Assembly: GCA_964250755.1 (NCBI GenBank)
Contig: CAXUHB010000016.1
Span: 13,189-77,188 of the forward strand
DNA from: DASWOJ01 sp964250755
Lineage (GTDB): Bacteria; Pseudomonadota; Alphaproteobacteria; Acetobacterales; Acetobacteraceae
DNA length: 64,000 nucleotides
Direction: 5' to 3'
Under the pieces are notes generated by a model. It saw only the letters and a list, made by a program, of their open reading frames with translations, had not been told where the DNA came from and made no database searches. Below are positions 52,479 to 62,348 of this stretch, one piece after another (the first letter of the stretch is position 1; each line of letters opens with the position of its first letter). Both the position numbers and the translations under genes were made by a program.

Positions 52479-53867
52479 CTATCGCGCGGCGCGGCGCTGC
52501 GTGGCCATCGCCCGCACCACGGCCAAGCCCTGCTGAAGCTGGAAGTCCGTATCCGGCTTGGACGCGTCGTAGGCCGGGAAACCCTCAGGCGGCAGCTTCG
52601 GGATGTCCTTGGCGATGGCAGGCAGGTCGGTGCGGGCCGGCGGCGTCGCGGGCTGCGGCGTGCCGCCCTGGTTGCGGAGCGCCCGGTTCAGCTCGGCCTC
52701 ACGCTCCGGTCCGAAGTGCGGCGCCTCGGTCCGGGATGCCGCGACTTCGACATCCGGAGAGATGCCCAGGCCCTGTATGCTGCGCCCGGACGGGGTGTAG
52801 TAGCGCGCCGTCGTCAGCCGCATCGCGCCGTTCCCCGGCAACGGCATCACCGTCTGCACCGATCCCTTGCCGAAGCTGCGTATGCCCACGATCACCGCAC
52901 GCCGCTGGTCCTGCAGCGCCCCTGCCACGATCTCGGACGCGGATGCCGATCCGCCGTTGATCAGCACGACGACCGGCAGCCCGCCCGTGATGTCGCCCGA
53001 CTTGGCATTCCAGCGCTGCCCTTCCTCGGCGTGGCGCGACCGGGTCGAGACGATCTCCCCCTGCTCCAGGAAGTCGTCGGATACCGCGATGGCCTGGTCC
53101 AGCAGGCCGCCGGGGTTGTTCCGCAGGTCCAGCACGATGCCGCGCAGCCCGCCCGGCCCGGCCTTGCCCTTCAGGTCGGTCAAGGCGCGGCGCAGCGCGG
53201 GGTCGGACTGCTCGTTGAACTGGGTCAGGCGGATGTAGCCGATGTCGCCCTCCAGCCGGGAGCGCACGACCTGTATCTTGATGACCTCGCGCTGCATCGA
53301 GACCTCGATGGGCGCCGCCACGTTCTCGCGCTTGATGGTCAGGCGGATTTGGCTGCCGGCGGGGCCGCGCATTTTGTCCACGGCCTCATTGAGCGTCAGG
53401 CCCAGCACGGTCTGGCCGTCCAGCATCGTGATGAGGTCGCCGGTCTTGATGCCGGCGCGGAACGCCGGGGTGTCGTCAATCGGGCTGACGACCTTGATGA
53501 GGCCGTTCTCCGCCTGCACCTCCAGGCCGAGGCCGCCGAACTCGCCCTTGGTCTGGACCTGCATGTCCTTGAACGACTTGGCATTCATGTAGCTGCTGTG
53601 CGGGTCCAGGCCCGTCAGCATCCCGTTGATCGCGTTCTCGATCAGCTCGCGGTCGTTCACCGGCTCGACATACTCGGCCCGCACGCGCTCGAACACGTCG
53701 CCGAACAGGGTCAGCAACCGGTAGGTCTCGGCCCGGTTGTCGGCGGGGCCGGCGGCCAGCGCTGCGGGCCAGCCAAGGCCGCGCTGCCCGACCAGCCCCG
53801 TCACCGGGCCGGCCGCGATGCCTGCCGCGAAGGCTGCGCCGAGAAGCAAGCCCATACGTGTGTTCAT
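52479..53867 (-). CDS. ctpA: carboxyl-terminal processing protease
   Basis: 462 residues, periplasmic S41 serine protease. It has an N-terminal signal (RMGLLLGAAFAAGIAAG). A PDZ domain spans residues 108-185 (GGLGLEVQ, TPAFRAGIKTGDLI). The catalytic serine is in NGGSASASEIVAGALQD (about 309) and the lysine is Lys334 in FGKGSVQT. Of three nearby ATGs, 53867 is preferred because GAGGGG lies 9 bases upstream. The conserved envC-ctpA order suggests cell-wall hydrolase control. Confidence 0.95.
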   Translation of the reverse strand: MNTRMGLLLGAAFAAGIAAGPVTGLVGQRGLGWPAALAAGPADNRAETYRLLTLFGDVFERVRAEYVEPVNDRELIENAINGMLTGLDPHSSYMNAKSFKDMQVQTKGEFGGLGLEVQAENGLIKVVSPIDDTPAFRAGIKTGDLITMLDGQTVLGLTLNEAVDKMRGPAGSQIRLTIKRENVAAPIEVSMQREVIKIQVVRSRLEGDIGYIRLTQFNEQSDPALRRALTDLKGKAGPGGLRGIVLDLRNNPGGLLDQAIAVSDDFLEQGEIVSTRSRHAEEGQRWNAKSGDITGGLPVVVLINGGSASASEIVAGALQDQRRAVIVGIRSFGKGSVQTVMPLPGNGAMRLTTARYYTPSGRSIQGLGISPDVEVAASRTEAPHFGPEREAELNRALRNQGGTPQPATPPARTDLPAIAKDIPKLPPEGFPAYDASKPDTDFQLQQGLAVVRAMATQRRAAR

Positions 53868-53937
53868 GCCCATCATCCCCTCGCGCCCGCTTGGATGCGC
53901 CCGATCCGCAAACATAGCCTCAAGAGTGCTGAAATGG

Positions 53938-55092
53938 CTATCCGTGCGCGCGTAGGAAGGGGCGGGGGTCAACGGCTTGGCCTTCCCTGCGCAATTCCAT
54001 GTAAAGGCCCGGACGCGCACCGGGGGTGCGCGGGTCCCACCCCGGCATGAGGCCGACGGGTTCCCCGTGCTGCACCACCGCGCCCACCGGGGCGTCCAGC
54101 CGCTCGAACCCCGACAGCACCACATGGTAGCCGCCGCCGCAGTCCAGGATCAGCAACAGGCCATAGGTGCGGAACGGCCCGGCGAAGGCCACCCGCCCAC
54201 CGCATGGTGCCGTCACGCGGGCGGCGGGCGGCGGGCGCAGGGTCATGCCGGTGGCCGGGCCGGCGTCGGTCCGGTCGCCCCAGGCCCGCACCACCTGGCC
54301 CGCCGCGGGCGGGAACAGCGGGCCGCTCGCCTCCTGCACACCGGGGCCGGCAGGCCGGGCCAAGCTCTGCTGCCGCGCGCGGGCCTCCGCTGCCGCAGCA
54401 TCCTGGCGCGCACGTTCGGCCCGGCCGGCGTCGGCGGCCGCGCGCGCCTCCGCCCGGGCGCGCTCGGCCTCCATGCCGACCAGGGCGGCCCGCAGGGTTT
54501 CGGCACGTGCTGCGTCGGCGGCGCCCCGCCGCGCCTGCTCCGCGGCGGCATCGTCGGCCTGCACGCGGGCCGCCCGGGCCAAGTCCAACTGGCGGTCCAG
54601 GTCGGCGGACTGCGCAGACTGCACCGCCTGCGTCCCGTGCAGACGCGCGAGCACGGCGTTGGCGGCCTGGGCGGCGGCCTGCGCCTGCGCGGCTTCCGCC
54701 CGCAGGGACGCGGCCTCCTGCCCGATGTGCCCGGCCAGGCCGCGCAGCACCGCAAGGCCGCGCAGCGCTTGGTCCTGCGGCGCGGGCACGGATAGCAGCG
54801 TTTCCGTGGGATAGAGCGCCAGGCGCTGCATCAGCGGCAGCAGCGGCGCCAGCGCGGCGGAGCGCTGGACCAGCCGCGCCTGCGCCTCGGCAGCGCGGCG
54901 GGACAGGGCATCAAGCTCGTCGGCCAGGGCGGCGGCCTGCGTCTCGGTCGTGCGCAGGGCCGCGGCGGAGGCCACGCGGGCGTCAGCCAGCCGGCGCTCC
55001 TCGTCCGGCCCGGCGGCGTGCGGCACGGGCGCAGCGCCGAGCAGGACCAATGCGAGCAGGACCGATGCGAGCGGGATGGCAGTTCGCGTCAC
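53938..55092 (-). CDS. EnvC-like murein hydrolase activator (degenerate LytM domain)
   Basis: About 384 residues. Signal peptide AIPLASVLLALVLLGAAP. A long coiled coil spans about 30-250 (ADARVASAAALRTTETQA and onward). The C-terminal M23/LytM-like domain contains AWGDRT, APCGGRVAFAGPFRTYG, VQHGEPVG and LYMELRREGQAVDPRPFL. The zinc ligands of active peptidases are missing: no HxxxD, and the usual HxH near the end reads YME. That matches EnvC-type activators of septal amidases. GTG at 55092 was chosen because it starts at the signal peptide; an in-frame ATG at 55158 remains possible. Confidence 0.85.
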   Translation of the reverse strand: MTRTAIPLASVLLALVLLGAAPVPHAAGPDEERRLADARVASAAALRTTETQAAALADELDALSRRAAEAQARLVQRSAALAPLLPLMQRLALYPTETLLSVPAPQDQALRGLAVLRGLAGHIGQEAASLRAEAAQAQAAAQAANAVLARLHGTQAVQSAQSADLDRQLDLARAARVQADDAAAEQARRGAADAARAETLRAALVGMEAERARAEARAAADAGRAERARQDAAAAEARARQQSLARPAGPGVQEASGPLFPPAAGQVVRAWGDRTDAGPATGMTLRPPPAARVTAPCGGRVAFAGPFRTYGLLLILDCGGGYHVVLSGFERLDAPVGAVVQHGEPVGLMPGWDPRTPGARPGLYMELRREGQAVDPRPFLRAHG

Positions 55093-55364
55093 TGCGGCCT
55101 GGGGGCGGCGATGCACGGCGGCATGGCGGAGGTCTCCCGGAGTCCCGACGGCCAGCATCCAGCATCTGCGTGGCAAAACAATGAAGCAGGTGCAGCCATC
55201 ACCGTTTCCGGTGCCAGAGAATGCTTGCGCCGGCCCTGGCTGCCGCCACACCGCGCAGCTCACCGGCACCGCGAGTTTTCAACCCCCGAGGTTTGAACCC
55301 GGGCCTCCGCGAGCGGCTGGGAGCAGCCTTGCGCGACGCGCCGCAACGGGCCGCCCGTGGGCAG

Positions 55365-56924
<1,560 letters not shown>

Positions 56925-57012
56925 GGGATGGTCGTCCTCTGGCCGGAGTCGGCCCTGGTATGACGGCCGGCGGCGGCGGCGGCAATATGCGGCGTCGGGG
57001 CCGTGCGCGGCA

Positions 57013-57468
57013 TCAGGGCCGTCCCGCACGGTGGTAGGGGTGGCCCGCCAGGATGGACTGCGCCCGGTAAAGCTGTTCGGCCAGCAGCACACGGACCAGC
57101 ATGTGCGGCCAGGTCATCGGGCCAAGCGACAGCACGTGATCCGCGCGGGCCAGCACGGGGGCGTCCAGTCCTTCCGCGCCTCCGATCAGGAAGCAGAGGG
57201 TGCGGGACTCGCCCAGCCACCGCTCCAGCAACCGGGCCAGGCCGTCGCTGCCAGGGGCCGTGCCGCCCAGGTCCAGCGCCACCGCCAGCGCGGCAGGAGG
57301 CAGGGCAGCCAGCAGCGATGCGCCCTCCCGCCGCTTGGCCTCGGCGGGGGCGCCCGCGCCCTCCAGCGCTTCCGCGACGGCCAGGGCAGGGCGCAGGCGG
57401 GCGTTGTAGCGGGTGAACAGCTCCAGCTCCGGCCCGGCGCGCAGGCGCCCGATGGCGAGCAGACGCAC
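57013..57468 (-). CDS. rlmH: 23S rRNA pseudouridine1915 N3-methyltransferase
   Basis: 151-residue SPOUT methyltransferase. Key parts are AIGRLRAGPELELFTRYNARL, LLAALPPAALAVALDLGGT, the SAM knot FLIGGAEGLDAPVLARAD, and the C-terminus SLGPMTWPHMLVRVLLAEQL then YRAQSILAGHPYHR. GTG at 57468 starts at the conserved N-terminus. It sits in the usual rsfS-rlmH-gpmI context. Confidence 0.95.
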   Translation of the reverse strand: MRLLAIGRLRAGPELELFTRYNARLRPALAVAEALEGAGAPAEAKRREGASLLAALPPAALAVALDLGGTAPGSDGLARLLERWLGESRTLCFLIGGAEGLDAPVLARADHVLSLGPMTWPHMLVRVLLAEQLYRAQSILAGHPYHRAGRP

Positions 57469-57533
57469 TACCCCTGCTCTGCCGCACGCGCGGCCCTTGC
57501 AACCCGGGACAGGGCGTGCGCGATGTGTGCGGC

Positions 57534-58034
57534 ATGAAGACCGTGCAACGACGTATGCTCCTGGCCGCACTCCCCTGGCTGGCCGCCGCCGCCCCTGCCG
57601 CCGCCCCCGCCGCCGGCACCCCGGTCGCGCTGGCGTCCCGGCCGGGCACCCCGCTGGACGCCATGGCGCGCAGCCTCGTCGTCCGGGACCTGCAGGAGGC
57701 CGCGGCCAAGGGCGAGCGGCCGCTGGTCTTGGTGGGATCGGCCCGCCTCGGCGCAGCCGCCGACCGCCCGGCGCTGTTCGTCCAGTTGCAGTCCCCGCGC
57801 GAGTGCGGGTCCGCCGGGTGCAGCACGACGGTGCATGCCTGGATCGGCGGGCGCTACCAGCAGGTGCTGGATGGCGTGGCAGGACGCGTCGCAGTCGCCA
57901 CGACCCGGCACAAGGGCATGGCCGACCTGGTGGCGGACACGGACACCTACGTCTGGAACGGCGCCGCCTATGTCAGCCGCGCCCCTGCGCCCAGCGTGGA
58001 CTTGCGCCCGCGCCGCCGACGCCCGGCAGGCTGA
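57534..58034 (+). CDS. periplasmic protein of unknown function
   Basis: 166 residues. The signal peptide (VQRRMLLAALPWLAAAAPAAAP) is preceded by an ATG at 57534; an ATG at 57516 is also possible. The mature part has a cysteine pair in RECGSAGCSTTVHAWIGGRY, likely a disulfide in a small beta-rich domain, and a basic tail. I do not recognise a family. It lies on the opposite strand within the rsfS-rlmH interval, 65 bases from rlmH. Confidence 0.7.
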   Translation: MKTVQRRMLLAALPWLAAAAPAAAPAAGTPVALASRPGTPLDAMARSLVVRDLQEAAAKGERPLVLVGSARLGAAADRPALFVQLQSPRECGSAGCSTTVHAWIGGRYQQVLDGVAGRVAVATTRHKGMADLVADTDTYVWNGAAYVSRAPAPSVDLRPRRRRPAG

Positions 58035-58078
58035 CGCCCAGCGCATCCGGGCCGGCCGCATCCGAGCCTGCTGCGCCG

Positions 58079-58621
58079 CTACTCGGCGTCCGGCTGGGTG
58101 GCAGGCTCGTCCAGTTCCGCGCCCCACATCCGCTCCAGCGCATACAACGCGCGCGCCTCCGGCTTGAACAGGTGGATTACGATGTCCCCGGCATCTATCA
58201 GCACCCAGTCGGAGGTGCCCGCGCCCTCCACCTGGATGCGCTTGACGCCGATCTCCTCCAGCTTCTCCTCCAGGTGCGTCGCCATGGCGCTGATCTGGCG
58301 GTCGGCCAGGCCGGTGGCGATCACCATGCGGTCGGTGAAGGCGGCACGGCCCTCCAGGTCGAGCGTCACCACGTCCTCCGCCTTGTCGGACTCCAGGCTT
58401 TCGGTGATGACGGACTGCATCTGGTCCAGCCGCACGCGGTATTCCGGTGTGGCCGGGACGGCGGCCTTGGGCTTGCGGGTGCGGGGACCGGCAGCGGCGG
58501 CCTTCTTGCGCGGCGTGCCCGGCGCCTTCGCAGCTTCGGCCAGCGCGGCGTCGGGCTGGGGCGTGCGGCGCTTGGCAGGGGGCTTCGCGGCGGGGTCGGC
58601 GGGTTTCCTGGCTATGTCCAT
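58079..58621 (-). CDS. rsfS: ribosome silencing factor with an Ala/Lys-rich N-terminal extension
   Basis: 180 residues. The conserved RsfS domain occupies the last 105 residues (VITESLESDKAEDVVTLDLE, then MVIATGLADRQISAMA, EGAGTSDWVLIDAGDIVIHLF and YALERMWG). It binds ribosomal protein L14 and blocks subunit joining. The first 70 residues are a basic low-complexity extension (KPPAKRRTPQP, KKAAAAGPRTRKPK), longer than usual, that could bind RNA. The ATG at 58621 overlaps the nadD end. Confidence 0.93.
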   Translation of the reverse strand: MDIARKPADPAAKPPAKRRTPQPDAALAEAAKAPGTPRKKAAAAGPRTRKPKAAVPATPEYRVRLDQMQSVITESLESDKAEDVVTLDLEGRAAFTDRMVIATGLADRQISAMATHLEEKLEEIGVKRIQVEGAGTSDWVLIDAGDIVIHLFKPEARALYALERMWGAELDEPATQPDAE

Positions 58622-59313
58622 GCTCCTGTGGGGACCTTTGGGCGGGCTATAGCAGGTTTCCCCGTGGGATGTGACCCAACTAGACGCGGCGGCCACGCAA
58701 GTCCGGACGGGCCGCCGCGCATGGCCCGCACCGCGGTGGCCGAAGCGCCGTTCTGCCGGGCCGGCAGGAACGTCCAGGCCGGCGGGGCGCAGCCCGCCAG
58801 GGCCGGCGCAACCCGCGCCGGATGCAGCGACCGGCGCAGCCGCTGGGCGGCCTGGCTCGCCAGCGCGCGGGCGTTGTAGGTCGGGCGCGGCATCACCGCG
58901 AAAGGCATCAGCCCGGCAATTCCCATCCAGCGCTGCCAGCGCGGCAACTGCACCAGGTTGTCCGCTCCCATGATCCAAACGAAGCGCACCCGCGGGAACA
59001 GCCGGCGCAGCGCCCGCAGGGTGTCGTAGGTGTATCTTGTGCGCAGCCGCGCCTCGACCGCCGTGGCCACGATCCGCCGCCCGTCCGCCAGCCGGCCCGC
59101 GCTGGCCAGCCGGTCGGCCAGTCCCGCCATCCCGTTGGCTGCCTTCAGCGGGTTGCCCGGCGACACCAGCAGCCACACCTGGTCCAGCCGCAGCCGGCGC
59201 CGGGCCAGGCGGGCGATATGCAGGTGCCCCTCATGCGCCGGGTTGAACGAGCCGCCGAGCAGCCCGACCCGCGTGCGCCGCCGGTCCCCCCATCGCGGGA
59301 CCGGATCGGTCAG
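58612..59313 (-). CDS. nadD: nicotinate-nucleotide adenylyltransferase without a normal start codon
   Basis: About 230 residues of clear NadD sequence: RVGLLGGSFNPAHEGHLHIA (nucleotide site), LVSPGNPLKAA, RYTYDTLRALRRLFP, FVWIMGADNLVQLPRWQ and GASATAVRAM. It makes nicotinate adenine dinucleotide from the mononucleotide and ATP. No ATG, GTG or TTG lies in frame at the conserved N-terminus. The coordinate given uses CTG at 59313, just inside proA. If the run of six C at 59286-59291 were five, an ATG would give MGDRRRTRVGLLGGSFN, the expected start. The end overlaps rsfS by 10 bases. Confidence 0.85.
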   Translation of the reverse strand: MTDPVPRWGDRRRTRVGLLGGSFNPAHEGHLHIARLARRRLRLDQVWLLVSPGNPLKAANGMAGLADRLASAGRLADGRRIVATAVEARLRTRYTYDTLRALRRLFPRVRFVWIMGADNLVQLPRWQRWMGIAGLMPFAVMPRPTYNARALASQAAQRLRRSLHPARVAPALAGCAPPAWTFLPARQNGASATAVRAMRGGPSGLAWPPRLVGSHPTGKPAIARPKVPTGAWT

Positions 59314-60572
59314 GGGCGCACCTGGCCAGTGCCGGTGACGACGTAGCGGTAGGTCGTCAACTGCTCGACCCCCACGGGGCCGCGGGCGTGGATGCGTCCG
59401 GTGGCGATGCCGATCTCGGCACCGAAGCCGAACTCCCCGCCATCGCAGAACTGGGTGGAGGCGTTCCAGAGCGCCACCGCGCTGCCGACGCCGCGCAGGA
59501 AGGCGTCGGCAGCGGCGGCGTCCTCGGTGATGATGGCCTCGGTATGCTCGCTGCCATGCCGCGCGATATGGGCAAGCGCGCCCTTCACGCCGTCCACAAC
59601 GGCGATGGATAGGACAGCGTCCAGCCATTCCGTGCCGAAATCGGCCTCCGTCGCCGGGGGCAGGTCCGGCAGGATGGCGCGGGCGCGGGCATCGGCCCGG
59701 AAGGCGCAGCCCAGGGCGGCGAGATCGGCCACCAGCAACGGCAGCAGGGCAGGGGCGCAGGCCGCGTCAACCAGCAGCGTCTCCGTCGCCCCGCACACCC
59801 CGGTGCGGCGCATCTTGGCGTTGGCCAGCACGGCGCGGGCCATCGCCGGGTCGGCGGCAGCGTGGACGAAGGTGTGGCACAGCCCCTCGGCGTGGGCGAG
59901 GACCGGCACCCGCGCGTCGCGCTGCACCCGCTCCACCAGGGACCGTCCGCCGCGGGGGATCACGAGGTCCAGCAGCCCCGACCCGGCCAGCATGGCGGCG
60001 ACATAGGCGCGGTCGGTGCCCGGCGCGATCTGCACGGCGTCCGCGGGCAACCCGGCCTCCTGCAAGCCCTGCGCGATGGCGGCGTGGATGACGCGGGCGG
60101 AATGCCGGCTGTCCGACCCGCCGCGCAGCAGCACGGCGTTGCCCGACTTCACGCACAGCCCGGCGGCGTCGGCGCCGACGTTGGGCCGGGATTCGTAGAT
60201 CATGCCGATCACGCCCAGCGGCTGCGGGATGCGCCGGATGCGGAGGCCGTTGGGCCGGGTCCAGTCCGCCAGGGTACGGTCCAGCGGGTCGGGCAGGGCG
60301 GCGATGGCGTCCAGCCCCTCCGCCATTGCCTTGACCCGTGCCGGGGTCAGCGCCAGCCGGTCGCGGAAGGCGGCGGTGCCCTGATGGGCGAACAGGTCGG
60401 CCTCGTTGGCGACCAAGATGGCCGCGCCGTGCTTGCGTATGCTGGCCGCGGCAGCGCGAAGACCGGCGGAGCGCTGGACATCCGGAGTGGTGGCGAGCGC
60501 GGCGGATGCGGCGCGCGCGCGCTGGGCTGCGTCGTGGAGCCAGGTGGTCGCAGGATCGGTGATCTGGTTCAT
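59310..60572 (-). CDS. proA: gamma-glutamyl phosphate reductase
   Basis: 420 residues, aldehyde-dehydrogenase fold. Second step of proline synthesis. Motifs are PLGVIGMIYESRPNVGADAAGLC, GNAVLLRGGSDS, the NADP region VIPRGGRSLVERVQ, the active cysteine in MRRTGVCGATETLL, and STQFCDGGEFGFGAEIGIATG with HARGPVGVEQLTTY. The ATG is at 60572. It is separated from proB by a riboswitch-controlled gene on the opposite strand. Confidence 0.96.
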   Translation of the reverse strand: MNQITDPATTWLHDAAQRARAASAALATTPDVQRSAGLRAAAASIRKHGAAILVANEADLFAHQGTAAFRDRLALTPARVKAMAEGLDAIAALPDPLDRTLADWTRPNGLRIRRIPQPLGVIGMIYESRPNVGADAAGLCVKSGNAVLLRGGSDSRHSARVIHAAIAQGLQEAGLPADAVQIAPGTDRAYVAAMLAGSGLLDLVIPRGGRSLVERVQRDARVPVLAHAEGLCHTFVHAAADPAMARAVLANAKMRRTGVCGATETLLVDAACAPALLPLLVADLAALGCAFRADARARAILPDLPPATEADFGTEWLDAVLSIAVVDGVKGALAHIARHGSEHTEAIITEDAAAADAFLRGVGSAVALWNASTQFCDGGEFGFGAEIGIATGRIHARGPVGVEQLTTYRYVVTGTGQVRP

Positions 60573-60648
60573 GGTGGGACGATCTTGCCGGGGGCAGGCC
60601 AGCCGCGCCAGAGGGTTGTGCGGCGGCCTACGGCAGGGGACAGTCCAG

Positions 60649-60722
60649 CCGCCGGGGTGCCCCCTTCTGGGGCTGAGATCACACCCGTTGAACCTGTCTG
60701 GGTCATGCCAGCGAAGGGAGCC
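60649..60722 (+). ncRNA. TPP riboswitch (thi-box)
   Basis: The sequence has the conserved core of the thiamine pyrophosphate aptamer in order: GGGGTGCCCC, GGGGCTGAGATCACACCCGT, GAACCTGTCTGGGTCATGCC and AGCGAAGGGA. The CTGAGA and pyrophosphate-binding CCAGCGAAGGGA segments are intact. The last part, GGGAG (60716-60720), is also the ribosome site of the gene that starts at 60728, so the ligand-bound fold should hide it and repress translation. It follows the divergent proA by 76 bases. Confidence 0.95.
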
Positions 60723-60727
60723 GTGCC

Positions 60728-61060
60728 ATGCTGTTCATCGTGCAGTTCGAGGACGTTTACGCCGACCATCCCGCACGCTTGCCGGAGCGCGCACAACACA
60801 TGCCGGCTCACCTCGCCTTCCTGGCGCAGCATGGGGATCGGGTGGTCGCAGCAGGCGCGTTGCGTCCGGCCGAGGACGCAGCACCGGTCGGCGGAATCTG
60901 GATTGTCAACGTGCCCACCAAGGCCGATGTGGACGCGCTGGTGCATCAGGACCCGTTCTGGACAGCCGGCTTGCGGAAGTCGGTGCAGGTCAGCCACTGG
61001 GCGAAGGCATTCTGGTCCCCACCATTTGCCGCCTGCATAAAGGCGTCCGGCGCCAGGTAA
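60728..61060 (+). CDS. YCII-family protein under TPP riboswitch control
   Basis: 110-residue dimeric alpha/beta-barrel protein. Visible are MLFIVQFEDVYADHPARLPE, then HMPAHLAFL (His24 and His28), GGIWIVNVPTKADVDALVHQ and DPFWTAGL (Asp75), the His/Asp pair typical of YciI-like domains. The biochemical function of this family is mostly unknown. The riboswitch directly upstream implies a role in thiamine metabolism or use. It ends 3 bases from the convergent proB stop. Confidence 0.9.
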   Translation: MLFIVQFEDVYADHPARLPERAQHMPAHLAFLAQHGDRVVAAGALRPAEDAAPVGGIWIVNVPTKADVDALVHQDPFWTAGLRKSVQVSHWAKAFWSPPFAACIKASGAR

Positions 61061-61063
61061 GCT

Positions 61064-62173
61064 CTATCCCAGCACCAGGTCGTCCCGATGCACGATCTCG
61101 TCCCGCCCGCGCCAGCCCAGCAGCCCCTCGATCTCGTCCGACTGCCGCCCGGCGATGCGGCGGGCGTCGGCGCTGGCGTAGGCAGTCAGGCCGCGGGCCA
61201 GCACGCCGCCAGCGGCGTCCTGCACCAGCACGGCATCCCCCCGCTCGAACTCGCCCACCACGTCCCGCACGCCGGCTGGCAGCAGGGAGCGTCCGGCGGC
61301 CAGGGCGCGGGCGGCGCCGGCGTCCACCACCAGGCGGCCTGCGGGGTGCAGGCTGCCGGCGATCCAGCGCTTGCGCGCCGTGCGCCCATCCGGCGCCGGC
61401 AGGAACCAGGTGCAGCGCGCCCCGTCAGCCGCCGCCTGCAACGGGTTCGGCACGGCCCCAACCGCAATCGCCATCGCGCACCCGGCCTGGGTTGCGATGC
61501 GTGCCGCAACCAGCTTGGTCCGCATCCCGCCGCTGCTGTAGCCCGGCGGAGGGTCGCCGCCCATCGCCTCGATCTCCGGCGTCAGCGCGGGGACCACGGG
61601 GATGTGGCGGGCCGCCGGGTCGCGCTTGGGGTCGGCGGTATAAAGGCCGTCTATGTCGGACAGCAGCAGCAACTGATCGGCCTGCACCATCTCCGCCACG
61701 CGGGCAGCCAGGCGGTCGTTGTCACCGAAGCGGATTTCGGCGGTGGCCACGCTGTCGTTCTCGTTGATGACGGGGACGCAGCCCAGGCCGAGCAGCGTCG
61801 TCAGCGTTGCGCGTGCGTTCAGGTAGCGGCGGCGGTCCTCCGTGTCCTCCAGGGTCAGCAGCAGTTGCGCGGCGACCAGGCCATGCGCCTGCAGTGCCGT
61901 GGACCAGGCTTGCGCCAGCCTGATCTGGCCGACCGCGGCGGCGGCCTGCTTTTCTTCCAGGCGCAGGCGCGGCTGGGTCAGGCCGAGGGCGACGCGAGCC
62001 AGGGCGATGGCGCCGGATGAGACGACGATCACGGCGGTGCCGCGGGTGCGGGCGGCAGCGATGTCGGCGGCCACGCCGTCGAGCCAGGCCAGCCGCGGCG
62101 CAGCCCCGTCGGTGACGAGCGCGCTGCCGATCTTCACGACCAGCAAGCGGGCAGAGGCCAGGGTGGGGGTCAC
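61064..62173 (-). CDS. proB: glutamate 5-kinase with PUA domain
   Basis: 369 residues. First step of proline synthesis, feedback-inhibited by proline in known members. Kinase motifs are LLVVKIGSALVTD, VIVVSSGAIALA, VPVINENDSV, FGDNDRLAARVA and LLLLSDIDGLYTADP, with YSSGGMRTKLVAARIA. The C-terminal PUA domain is near residues 280-365. GTG at 62173 starts at the family N-terminus; the upstream frame runs through the repeat at 62191-62330. Confidence 0.95.
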   Translation of the reverse strand: MTPTLASARLLVVKIGSALVTDGAAPRLAWLDGVAADIAAARTRGTAVIVVSSGAIALARVALGLTQPRLRLEEKQAAAAVGQIRLAQAWSTALQAHGLVAAQLLLTLEDTEDRRRYLNARATLTTLLGLGCVPVINENDSVATAEIRFGDNDRLAARVAEMVQADQLLLLSDIDGLYTADPKRDPAARHIPVVPALTPEIEAMGGDPPPGYSSGGMRTKLVAARIATQAGCAMAIAVGAVPNPLQAAADGARCTWFLPAPDGRTARKRWIAGSLHPAGRLVVDAGAARALAAGRSLLPAGVRDVVGEFERGDAVLVQDAAGGVLARGLTAYASADARRIAGRQSDEIEGLLGWRGRDEIVHRDDLVLG

Positions 62174-62190
62174 GAGGGGGCGGCGCTCTG

Positions 62191-62330
62191 CTCCCTCTCC
62201 CTCCGGGAGAGGGTTGGGGTGAGGGAGGCCGCAAGTGCCATTCCCGGCCTGATCCGGCGCTGGTGCGTGCAGGGCCAGGGACGGCGCTGCGTGGCTTTCC
62301 TCACCCCGGCCCTCTCCCGGAGGGAGAGGG
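62191..62330. repeat. palindromic intergenic repeat, paired copies (copy 2)
   Basis: The left unit (62191-62225) contains CTCCGGGAGAGGGTTGGGGT and the right unit (62300-62330) TCACCCCGGCCCTCTCCCGG. They are inverted relative to each other, with a 74-base spacer whose end (GGGCCAGGGACGGCGCTGCG) resembles that of the copy at 2451-2594. It fills nearly the whole gap between obgE and proB. Confidence 0.75.
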
Positions 62331-62348
62331 AGCGGGCACCCGCGGCCC

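Noticed and set aside
51633..54050. 800-codon open frame opposite the deacetylase and ctpA genes
   Set aside because: High GC leaves few stops on the antisense strand. Real genes with catalytic motifs lie on the other strand.
53938..55092. Active M23 zinc peptidase
   Set aside because: The expected zinc ligands are absent in the LytM-like domain, so it is called an EnvC-type activator.
55286..55306. tRNA-like T-loop (GGTTTGAACCC)
   Set aside because: The invariant C of the TTC loop is absent, and no acceptor stem, D-arm or anticodon arm could be found around it.
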